This document shows positions 54,768 to 64,000 of a stretch of DNA of 64,000 nucleotides, in pieces. A program made the translations under genes and the position numbers. How positions within the stretch are numbered: the first letter of the stretch is position 1; the number at the start of each line of letters is the position of its first letter. The stretch comes from Siphlonurus alternatus (Eukaryota > Arthropoda > Insecta > Ephemeroptera > Siphlonuridae), in contig OX463781.1 in assembly GCA_949825025.1 (NCBI GenBank), positions 43,889,469 to 43,953,468 of the forward strand. Reading direction: 5' to 3'. The notes under the pieces were generated by a model that saw only the letters and a program-made list of their open reading frames with translations, was not told the DNA's origin and searched no databases.

Positions 54768-55733
54768 GTGGTTTATTATACAGTGTATATAATATTATGA
54801 AATATTGAATTATAAGATATGTAAAATAATTGTTCATAAGAAAATTTTATTATACAACATTTCATTATAATGACGTTAAGTTTAAAACTAAACACATGCT
54901 AAGATTATAATTAATGCTTGGCTAATTACTCTCTGAGGGAGCTGGGTACCAACAGTTATACCCACCCCCTTGGTTCAACATTCATCATGAGGCGCCGATC
55001 ACAGACTTAGATAGCTCCACGCCAGACTCCCTCAGGTCTCAAAGAACAGCTGACACAGCAGTAGATAACTCAAAGATTATATAAAAAAATATATAATTTA
55101 TTACTTTCAGATTTACAACAGAAGTAAAATTACGTCATTTCTTTTTTTTTTTTTTAGTTTTTAAACTTTAAGTTTGAATAAACTTTTTTAGTCTCATATC
55201 TAACACAGCCATCATAGTGAAAACTTATAATAAATTATTATCTTTTACTTGTTTTACTCAAAACAGAATTTCTAACGTCTGTAATCAATTCAAAGTTATA
55301 ATAATAATATTATAACATAAATGGCAATGGGACTACCTACCCTAGTTGAAAAATTGTGTCTTCAACTCATCCTTCGCACGTCTAAACCTAATCTTATAAT
55401 AATGCTTGTTTATTTACCTCAAAAACACATGTTATTTCTTAGTTCTCGCTCTAAGTGGGGATGAAATGAAAACAATATTTCTAAAATTGTATACTCAATA
55501 ATAAAATAGATGACATAATCTCATGTTTTTTTACTCTAAAATGGTGCAAAATAGGAGAGAATTTAGACGAGGAGAGAGTATAACGAATAAAAGATGAAAT
55601 TTATTTAAACTCGGGTAACTGATAATCTGTTATAATAAATAATTTAATAAAAAAAAAAAATAATAAACTCATATAAACATTAGAGGTCATAGATTCTAAT
55701 TCAAAGTTCCTGCCATTAAGTACATTAGATATA
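54768..55733. other. Mostly AT-rich DNA
   Basis: 54930-55070 is of normal complexity (GAGGGAGCTGGGTACC, GACTCCCTCAGGTC) and not recognised. Confidence 0.4.
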
Positions 55734-55741
55734 CAAGAAAC

Positions 55742-55959
55742 CAAGGTTTCTTTATACAGGTTAAGACACGCACGCATTTCGTGCGTCAATTTTGTTAAAT
55801 TTTCAGGCCCCATTGTACCGCGAAATTTCAAAAATAGCATTGCATGATGGGCGCATTCAAAGTTTCGCGGCACGATGTGGCCAAAAATACTTGAATGTGA
55901 TTGGCTAAGACCTTTAACATTGGTCCAATCGGTGGCTTAACCTGTATAAAGGAACGTTG
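55742..55959. mobile_element. hAT-like MITE (CAAGGTTTC/CAACGTTCC ends), perfect 8-bp duplication
   Basis: Inverted ends CAAGGTTTCTTTATACAGG and CCTGTATAAAGGAACGTTG; CAAGAAAC on both sides (55734-55741, 55960-55967). Same family as 17689-17889. Confidence 0.82.
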
Positions 55960-55967
55960 CAAGAAAC

Positions 55968-57134
55968 CATACAAATCTGCAGCAGGAAGCCCGAAAAATT
56001 AAAAAAAAAAAAAAAAAACAGCGGAACATCACACACTTTATTCCCGTTTTGGTTATAGACATTACCAAGCTGTCTATAATGGATACGTGGTAAAGGACGA
56101 CTGGGTGCTCTTCTTACATTTCTCAAAATTGCATCTGTCTATCTGACTGACTGCTGAAGCAAGTATTAAGGAATGGGTGAAGTTCAGGCTCTCCAGAGAT
56201 GTACCTTCATTCAAGGGGTACTTTGACCCTGAAATATTATTAAAAAGTTTATAAGCCCGGCCCCTGATTTGCATCCACGACCTTTCACATACGAGGTTGG
56301 CTCTTGTATGCTACATTGTTTGGTTAACTATATAACATTGATACATTTGAAAATAAATTAAAAAGGATAAAAAAATCCTTAATGTTGTCACGATTAAATG
56401 GAAAGCAAGTGTGAAGGATAAAACTGGATATTAGCCTGCATTGGTAACTAACGGTTCAATATTATTTTAAAGTAAATTTATATAATAAATTAAATTTAAT
56501 GTGGTAGTTGTGTATCGATTAAATATTTATAAATATTAAATAATTTAGTTTACTTTTGACTTTCGTTGATAATAAAAAAAATTACATTGTTTATTTAGTA
56601 TAATTATTATTATTATTATTTACACTTTAGTACATTATTATAAAATTACAGAGAACATAATTATTATTATTACAATTTTGTACTTTTTATTTGTCATGTC
56701 TTTGTATTTGAGAAATAACATGACGAAAAAGATAAAGAGTTAGTATATTTGTTTGAAACATTACATAGCTTTAATATTGACACAGACATTGATGTTGTGC
56801 TTGTTTTAAATAAGTTTACGCATGCGCAGTAAATTCTTTATTATATGGCAGTAATATTCCTTCTTATAACCTGTGAAATACAAATGTGATTAACACAGAC
56901 CGATCCATAGGGAAAATGGGAACTGATTCACAAAACAGTTAATTAGTTTTAAGAGAATGGAAAACAATAATTTTCACCCTTGGGCATTTTCAATATACAG
57001 TATATATTTATATTTATACGTTCTAAACTTAAAATCAATATAATAAAATTTAGTATGGTGATATTATATACGTCATGTTTTCTTTTAATTTAGACGGATC
57101 GCATACAGACCCGTATTTTTGCGATCATAGTTGA
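55968..57134. other. AT-rich DNA without identifiable features
   Basis: 56080-56300 has ordinary complexity without a recognised product. Confidence 0.4.
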
Positions 57135-57245
57135 GCCTAGTTTCAAAACCGGCAATATGCATTTTCAGTAAGGGTCAATTTCCTGGTAAAAAGATGGGAA
57201 TATGATCTTAGTTAAAAATGAATATTGCCGGTTTTGAAACTAGGC
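57135..57245. mobile_element. 111-bp MITE (GCCTAGTTTCAAAACC ends)
   Basis: GCCTAGTTTCAAAACCGGCA is exactly inverted at the right end; pairing continues to ATATGCATTTT with mismatches. Confidence 0.75.
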
Positions 57246-57279
57246 AACTCGCTTTCTCATTTAGAACATATTCTAAATT

Positions 57280-57403
57280 TCTTAATCATACGATTTTAAG
57301 GAATACTATATGAAGCTATGTGCGCGGCTACATCTGATCGCATAGGTTCTTAATTTTTAAATTATGCGCTGCGAAATCATGTGATCCTGTGTGAGACAGC
57401 CCT
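57280..57403. mobile_element. MITE, TAAGGG family, left end decayed
   Basis: Right end CCTGTGTGAGACAGCCCTTA and GCGCTGCGAAATCATGTGAT match the family. The left end is only weakly paired (CATACGATTTTAAGGAA). Confidence 0.6.
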
Positions 57404-57977
57404 TAATTTTTTTTTTTTTTTTTTTGGTTTTCTTTCAAGATACATTTTTACATTTTTTACCCAATTAGTGAGAAAGTTAGGCAACTTGCTTTGCATTATA
57501 ACAAAGCTGGTTGCAAATGTAGCAGGGGGAAAAATGGCGTCCTAGAAGCTGGGTTATTGAACTTTCCGGCCGTACTGTACGTATGTACATGTAAAAACAA
57601 AGAAATGGAAAGAAAGTATTAGCACCCAGTGTCACGTGACCGTTATCGTGACGTCATGATAGAGGAATCCCACAGAGCCCTCTGCTATATCGTCATTAAA
57701 TATGAAGCGTTTGAAAATCACTTCATGATGCCAGGCCGTAACTATATAGTTATTCATTTACCTTGATAGAATATATAATCTGTGAAACCAGTTAGTCAAT
57801 ATCAATACAATAATTAAAATTATGTGTTATTCTTTTCGGTCTCCAAAGAGAATTTATATGTATTGTATAGAAATATGGCAATATTTTGATATACTTCAAA
57901 TAAAATTCTATGCCAGCCATATTCACCGCGGAGAAATAGGTTTATGGAACAAAAATGCAGTGTTAACTGAACGATAG
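57404..57977. other. Mixed-complexity DNA without identifiable features
   Basis: T-run at 57409-57425 and TGACGTCA at 57649. No exon supported. Confidence 0.4.
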
Positions 57978-58506
57978 TAAAGTCAAAGTAATTTTATATT
58001 CACTTGGGAAGTAATCTGAAGTTTGTGACTATTCTGTTTGCAATTAAGCTTTGAATTTTTGCACAGGGTTTTGCAGTACAATGGACAACATACATGAAAA
58101 AATTTTATTGCAGAAATGAATAAGTGGTACAAAATTATGTTACTCTGAATTTTTTCAGATTTTTTTGAAACCCGGAACTATTTTTAAATAATTATTGAAA
58201 GTCCTGTGATTTCAGTTGGCACCCCTGCAGCCTTAATAAAAAGGATAGAGACTGGACGCCTATTGACGCCTCCAGGGGGCGTGGCCGCACTTTCAATAAT
58301 TATTTAAAAATAGTTCTGGGTTTCAAAAAAATGTAAAAGAATTCAGAGTGGCATAATTTGGTACCCTCTATTCATTTCTGCAATAAAAAAATTTCATGTA
58401 TGTTGTCCATTACTGAAATATGGTTATGTGAAATTGCAATACTGAATTATGAATAGAAAGGCCAGAAACCTTACACTTCGAATATCATGTAATTTAAATT
58501 CAGCTG
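57978..58506. mobile_element. CAGTCAA-type element interrupted by a MITE
   Basis: The two flanks of the 58080-58411 MITE are, read in reverse complement, the two halves of the element intact at 60818-61030: the left flank contains the complement of CTGCAAAACCCTGTGC and ACAGAATAGTCACAAAC, the right flank the complement of ATTGCAATTTCACA and TTTCTGGCC. Removing the MITE restores the order of the 60818 copy. Confidence 0.75.
58080..58411. mobile_element. MITE copy (AATGGAC subtype), nested
   Basis: Inverted ends AATGGACAACATACATGAAA and TTTCATGTATGTTGTCCATT, then GCAGAAATGAATAAGTGGTA and TACCCTCTATTCATTTCTGC. The centre (ACGCCTATTGACGCCTCC) replaces the GACGTC core of the main subtype. 332 bp, inside a CAGTCAA-type element. 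Confidence 0.87.
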
Positions 58507-58614
58507 TCAATAAAATAAATAAGTCATTAAAAATGCATTTATTCATGCTTCGTTGTAGCTATTTAAAATTGAGAATATAGATTAAATCGAAAGGAGTAAA
58601 TGTACAAAATGCTT

Positions 58615-59007
58615 AATAGACAATAATGGTTGCATTTTTTTAATTTCATAATTAGAAAATATACAATAAATTAAGCTTTTCTGAATTTTTCCAGATTTTT
58701 TGGAGTGCGGGAACTAATTTTAAAAAAATATTTAAAATGTCTGAATTTGGGTGGTACACCTGATGGGACAACCGTGACGTCATCGACAGCCAATCACAGC
58801 AGCCGTGACATCATCAACAGCCAATCACAGCACGACAAATGACGTCACGGTTGTCCCATCATGTGTACCACCCAAATTCAGACATTTTAAATATTTTTTT
58901 TAAAATTAGTTCCCGCACTCCAAAAAATCCGATAAAATTCAGAAAAGCATAATTTTAGGTATATTTTCTAAATATGAAATAAAAAAATGCAACCATTATT
59001 GTCTATT
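58615..59007. mobile_element. 393-bp related MITE (AATAGACAATAATGG ends) with two GACGTC sites
   Basis: AATAGACAATAATGGTTGCA is exactly inverted at the right end (TGCAACCATTATTGTCTATT). Arms include TTTCTGAATTTTTCCAGATT, like the other family members. The centre has TGACGTCA at 58775 and 58840 and a duplicated CAGCCAATCACAGCA motif. Confidence 0.85.
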
Positions 59008-59876
59008 GCACTTTGACCGAACAAACTTTTAATTCTTTTAAGTTGGAAAACATGTGACAAAGTGTCTCTCCTATGAGCATTCCTGTGTGCAATTTACTGG
59101 ATACTTTGACTTAATATATATAAATATATATATATATTATATTTATATATTTAATTTAAAAAATATAGCCTCATATTATCGTAGAAAAATATAAAACTCA
59201 AGCTCTGGGAGTGAACTTTAGAAATACGTTTCATCTTTGAATCTCAGGAGACTCGCCTTTGTTAAATAATCTTTCGTTCTCAACACACCCACGTGACCTC
59301 TCAGACTGAGTGACGTCATAAACCATATATTATATGCATATCGATCTACCTTTTCATAAATGATAAGATAAGGAAAAAAATGATAAAATGATCGGTTGTA
59401 TTTTTTTTTTGTTCACAATCATCTTCAGTTTTCAAAGAAAATATTTGTTATTAAGTTTTTAATAATATACTATAGTAAAAAAAATTGTTTTAAAAATATA
59501 TTTAAAAAATGTTCGTATTTTAGATCATTGAAATAGTTTTACTAATTTAAAAAATATTAAAGAGGAATTATAGTAAAGAGGATATAAATTAAAATAAGAA
59601 AAAATTAAAAAAGGGAAGAAAATAGATTTAGGAATATTAAATAAAATAATATATACATAACATATCAGCCCCCGTCTTTGACATTATTTGTAAATATTAT
59701 ATTTAAAGTTTACTTTTCAACCTAAGATGTCTCCAAAGAAACGTTCCCATTTATTTTCCTTCATTATATAGTTCTGGCTGAAAGCATTTTAGTTTAGTTC
59801 AACCTTCTTTGGTTTTTTAATCCCTTGTGCTTTCCTGCTGCTGTGCCTCGTACACGGTCCGAGTGTCATTTTTTCT

Positions 59877-59877
<1 letters not shown>
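59008..59877. other. AT-rich DNA without identifiable features
   Basis: TGACGTCA at 59311; otherwise nothing recognised. Confidence 0.45.

Positions 59878-59962
<85 letters not shown>
59878..59962. repeat. (CT)n microsatellite
   Basis: 85 bp of CT, slightly interrupted at the end. Confidence 0.96.
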
Positions 59963-60815
59963 TCCTTCCTGACACTCTCACTGTTGATTATAGCGGGCAA
60001 AGAAGGTTCAAAGTAGATCCAGGTATTGACAGCATTCACCTAAAAGATAAAGAAATAAATGAAAAGGAAACGAACATTCGTATTCCTATTCCTATTCCTT
60101 TTTTTTTTTTTTTCCATCGTGCTACTTTCTTTGACGTGTCTAAATTGATTAAACTCAATTTATCATTCTGATATCTTATTTTGTTTCTTCTTTTATTTTT
60201 GTAATGGACTTTTTGTGTAAAATATATACATATGGATGTATAAAAAGAAGTCTCATTTAATAATTGATGACTAAAAATAATTTGAAACTTTGGAGAAAAT
60301 TGATTATAATGTAGGAATAATATGAATGTGTAAGAATGGTAGCTAAGGATTAAATAAAGTTGCTGTACGTTTTTATGAAAGCTATCTGATAGACTCATTA
60401 TTTTGGAATTAAAAGAAGATATTTTTTTGTGATGACAAATTTAAAATATAGATTTTAAAAATTAATCAAAGAACACAGTGTAGACAAGAAAATAGAACAA
60501 ACTTTAAAATGTTATGTATGAAATTAGCATTAATATATATTATATACATGGAAGTATGCAAGGCTATTTTATTGTTTATATACTATACAATTATACATAT
60601 TTATTACATAATATTATATTAAATCCATTTTTCTATTTTTCTTCAGTAATTTCGTTACCTTAAAATTCAAATTGAAGAATATTTTTTATTGCCATAGTCT
60701 CCCGAAATCAAAAGCATTAAAGGATATAATTAGTAAAGCACTACGACGTTGAAAATTGCCTACCTGTGGTCACATCCCTCTAGGTGCAATCACGTGACTT
60801 CAATGTCGCCATATA
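59963..60815. other. AT-rich DNA without identifiable features
   Basis: No supported feature. Confidence 0.45.
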
Positions 60816-60817
60816 TA

Positions 60818-61030
60818 CAGTCAAATTTACATGATATTCCTACTGAAAATAGCTGGAAATGTACAGTTTCTGGCCTTCTTTTTCGAATTTCAGCATTGCA
60901 ATTTCACACTTATTTCAATAATTTTACTGCAAAACCCTGTGCAAAATTTCAATGCTTTATTACAAACAGAATAGTCACAAACTTCACACTTCCGGCTACT
61001 TCCGGAGAGAATATCATATTAACTTGACTG
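60818..61030. mobile_element. Mariner-like MITE (CAGTCAA ends, TA site)
   Basis: Ends CAGTCAAATTTACATGATAT and ATATCATATTAACTTGACTG are inverted repeats flanked by TA on both sides (60816-60817, 61031-61032). An open frame across it is incidental. The interior is mostly non-palindromic. A second, interrupted copy lies at 57978-58506. Confidence 0.75.
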
Positions 61031-61165
61031 TAGTCGTTACGTCGTGTGTCAAGTTTGCGACCAATCTTGCTCGGAAAACCGTGGGCGACCGTGGGACACA
61101 TGAGAAATCAGAGCGTCCACTTGCCAGCCAGGGCGACACCGGACTAACTTTGTCTTTTTCTACTT

Positions 61166-61168
<3 letters not shown>

Positions 61169-61258
<90 letters not shown>
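61169..61258. repeat. (CT)n microsatellite
   Basis: 90 bp of CT, 137 bp after the MITE at 60818. Confidence 0.97.
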
Positions 61259-61262
<4 letters not shown>

Positions 61263-62721
61263 CTGTTTCAAAGCTTGTTTTTGTTCTCACCATACTCTGA
61301 TTTGCAGAGATATTTTGTATTTTAAGACAAATCTCGACTTAGCTTGTTCTTTTCTTATTTATCTTGTAGAAAAGACTGTGATTGTCTTTTCTTACTTTTG
61401 TAATTTTTAAATTTAGTTCTTTCAAATTCTAAATTAAAATTTTAAGCTTGTTTTTTATATTATCACATTGAAATACATAGATAAAAGATAAAAGAATTTT
61501 CGTTGGGTAATTTATTTCTGGAGAAAATAATTGTGTAATATATATTGTCTTTTAAATTTTGTGTATTTTGAATATTATAAGGATTAAAAAGTTTTCTTTT
61601 CTTTAAAACCATTACTTTTTTTTGTAAATAAAATGTTGAATATTTTACATGAACTTAATCATGAACTTACAATGAACCCTCGTCAGAAAACCTTCTTTAA
61701 TTTTATGTACTTAATTGTTGTCTATAATTAATGTTTCTGCGGTATAATATAACGGCGTTATATATGGCTACTAATTTCTTCAGTTAATATACCTGCCTAC
61801 TACAAAGGCCCATGAACTTAATTTAGACAACAATATATAATCATTGATGTAAAATTTTGTATCAAACAAACTGAACTCTTCAAAATCGTATCAATCAACA
61901 GATTTTTTTTAAGTATTGTGATAAAATCCTTTTAATATTATTAAAAATAAAATCTAAAATATTTCATCACTATTACTTTTTATGATAACTGTATATCATT
62001 TTAATGCTTCATCTCTCTAGATAGTATTGAAAATTCTGTACACCAGATGTTACCAGCTATGTGTGCAATCCATTATATAAGTTCAGTATATAAGGAAAAG
62101 CATGTAATACCATTCAATTCGCGGCAAAACATTTTCCCAAGTTTAAATTAACGAATTTCATAAATACAATCGCATCTGCTTAAATATGCTACCAGTATAA
62201 TGTATTTGCACCGTATAGAGTTGATATTTGCATTGTTAGTAAGCCTACGATGTATCAAACTATACTAACTAGTAGTATTTAAATATTTAAATTTTATAAT
62301 ATAATATTTGATTTTGCATGAACCATACCTTATAAAATGTTATTTTAAATAAAAACCTGATTGAAGTTAAATTATGGTAATGAAATTTACCTGTTTATTC
62401 AGTAAGGTATTTAATCAAGAAATCTGCATTAATTTTGAAATTTTTGAAAAAAATGTAGATTAATTTATGCAAAGTACCTTGATAGTTAAAACCTACTTCA
62501 TCTACTCCAAAAATATAGTGTGTATAGAAAATACATGTTAAAAAAAAACAGTGTATGTAATTCATTGTTAAAGTGAACTTTCAATAATTGTTGTTATTAT
62601 ATTGAAGTGAAACGTCTTCAATTTAGAGAAAGCAATTTTTAGTTCAAACGATAATTTTTTGTTGCTGTTGTTTGTTTTTGTTTTTTAGAATAAAAAGCAA
62701 TAGTGTAAATTGAGTTAAAGT
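61259..62721. other. AT-rich DNA without identifiable features
   Basis: No supported feature. Confidence 0.5.
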
Positions 62722-63495
62722 AATGGAGTACCGACCTCAAATTTTTTTATTACAGAAATTGGATAGAGGGTGCAAAAATATGCTACTCTGAATTTTTTCA
62801 GATTTTTCTGAGACCGGGAAGTATTTTTAAAAAAATATTGAAATTATGACGTCACGGGCGTTAATGTCCTATCCTTTTCTTAAAGGTGAACTGAAGGGAT
62901 TGCTTTTTTTTTCCATTAGGGAACCTTATATTACCTATCCCATCCATCTGCACTAATTTTTTCATGGTAGATACTTATTGTGCTGCTGTAGGACAATTAG
63001 TGAAAAAGTGAAGTTGTGACGTATTAGCGACGGTTGGTTGACTTAAAACTCGCCGCCGTGAAAAAACACACGAGCGACCGCGGAAATTGCCGAGAGAGTG
63101 GCGTTCGCGAGCCGATCGCCGCTCCCTCGGCAGTTTCCGCGGTCGCTCGTGTGTTTTTTCACGGCGGCGAGTTTTAAGTCAACCAACCGTCGCTAATACG
63201 TCACAACTTCACTTTTTTACTAATTGTCCTATACAGCAGCACAATAAGTATCTGCCATGAAAAAATTAGTGCAGATGGATGGGATAGGTAATATAAGGTG
63301 CCCTAAAGGGAAAAAAAAGCAATCCCTTCAGTTCACCTTTAAGGAGAGGCGCGTCGTGACGTCATCAAAATAGACTTTCAATAATTTTTTAAAAATACTT
63401 CCCGGTCTCAGAAAAATCTAAAAAATTCAGAGTAGCATATTTTTGCACCCTCTATCCATTTCTGCAATAAAAAATTTTGAGGTCGGTACTCCATT
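62722..63495. mobile_element. GACGTC-bearing MITE interrupted by a palindromic TTAA element
   Basis: Ends AATGGAGTACCGACCTCA and GAGGTCGGTACTCCATT; TGACGTCA at 62847 and 63357. Its central CTTTTCTTAAGGAG site, intact in related copies, is split by a 455-bp insertion whose TTAA is present on both sides. Confidence 0.92.
62884..63338. mobile_element. 455-bp full-length palindromic piggyBac-like MITE, nested
   Basis: TTAA at 62880-62883 and 63339-63342. Ends AGGTGAACTGAAGGGATTGC and GCAATCCCTTCAGTTCACCT are exact inverses, and pairing continues over nearly the whole length to a loop of about 5 nt near 63110. The centre is GC-rich (TTCCGCGGTCGCTCGTGTG). No protein coding. Its low arm divergence and clean host junctions indicate a recent insertion. 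Confidence 0.92.
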
Positions 63496-63782
63496 TGAAC
63501 AAAGCAACTTTATTGAAACCTTATCGAAATTAATTTGTATTATGAGCGGAGCAAACACAGAACTTCAATTGATGCTAATGTACAGCTAGTACGTTTACTC
63601 GAGGGACGCAAAAAAATAACATGTGATTGCGAACAGATATTATTCATTTTCCAATATCCTACCGAACACTAGCGTGAAAATAAAAGATAACTAGTACTAC
63701 AATACTTTCAATAAATTGCACTAAAATTTCAACCCAGCGTCTAAACATGCTTGAAATAAACGTATTACTCGTAGAATTAAGC
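63496..63782. other. AT-rich DNA without identifiable features
   Basis: No supported feature. Confidence 0.45.
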
Positions 63783-64000
63783 CGGTATCCGGAAAACTCG
63801 GTGCAGGAAAACTCGGTGCAGGAAAACTCGGTGCAATTTCAACAAGCTAGGAAAACTCGGTGCACGGTAAACTCGGAGCACGGAAAACTGGGAGCACCGC
63901 TAGGAAAACTCGGAGCATCGCATATATTGCAAGATCCCTATACTAGTATATGGATTTTGGAATATGTATATTAGCATAAAAATAATAAAATAAAACAAAA
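63783..64000. mobile_element. Third copy of the fold-back family, cut by the window edge
   Basis: Begins CCGGTATCCGGAAAACTCGG, the same terminal motif as the 2483 element, followed by about six 15-16-bp GGAAAACTCGGTGCA-type units, a GCTAGGAAAACTCGG step as in the other copy, and then GCATCGCATATATTGC where that copy has GCAACGTATAATATAC. The unit sequence has diverged (AAAACTCGGTGC versus ACAACTCGGAGC), so it is a different subfamily. Its other end lies beyond the window. Confidence 0.75.

Noticed and set aside
60749..61027. 92-codon open frame (+)
   Set aside because: Most of it lies inside the CAGTCAA MITE, of which another copy at 57978 is broken.

Overview
The window is A+T-rich (roughly 70-75% by eye) non-coding DNA from an animal nucleus, almost certainly an arthropod. 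The taxonomic call rests on one recognisable host exon, 20891-21101 (+). It encodes 70 residues of the first immunoglobulin domain of a Dpr (defective proboscis extension response) neuronal cell-surface protein, an arthropod synaptic-recognition family. Both splice sites are visible. No other host exon could be supported, so the window looks like one Dpr exon inside very long introns: about 20.9 kb upstream and 42.9 kb downstream without another identifiable exon. Dense CT/GA, AT and TTTA microsatellites and many small inverted-repeat elements would fit a repeat-rich crustacean or a large-genome insect. I cannot resolve it further.

Left end (1-3.8 kb): a hAT transposon remnant (43-1356) has CAGGG-type terminal inverted repeats, subterminal arrays of 41-bp units (organised as 123-bp trimers on the left) and a frameshifted scrap of transposase. 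Next is a 1,074-bp fold-back element (2483-3556) whose inverted arms are built of a 16-bp minisatellite. It is flanked by a perfect 9-bp target duplication and carries inside it a 39-bp micro-insertion made only of the same family's two ends, with its own 9-bp duplication. A third relative is cut by the right edge of the window (63783 onward). A Harbinger-like MITE with an ATT duplication abuts the fold-back element.

Middle and right (4-64 kb): about eleven copies of one MITE family (ends AATGGAGTA/TACTCCATT or AATGGAC/GTCCATT), most carrying TGACGTCA palindromes, with further hAT-, piggyBac-, Harbinger- and mariner-like miniature elements and 5'-truncated non-LTR retrotransposon 3' ends. At least seven insertions are nested within other elements, so relative ages can be read directly. 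Long CT/GA tracts lie at 7.2, 14.8, 26.1, 28.6, 31.9, 43.2, 59.9 and 61.2 kb; AT tracts at 33.2, 36.2 and 53.6 kb; a (TTTA)n tract at 50.9 kb appears to have grown inside a MITE.

There is no operon-like or pathway logic. The content is a host intron acting as a landing ground for mobile elements. The strongest candidates for something new are the fold-back family (with its micro-insertion), the hAT with expanded subterminal arrays, and the MITE family that spreads TGACGTCA sites.
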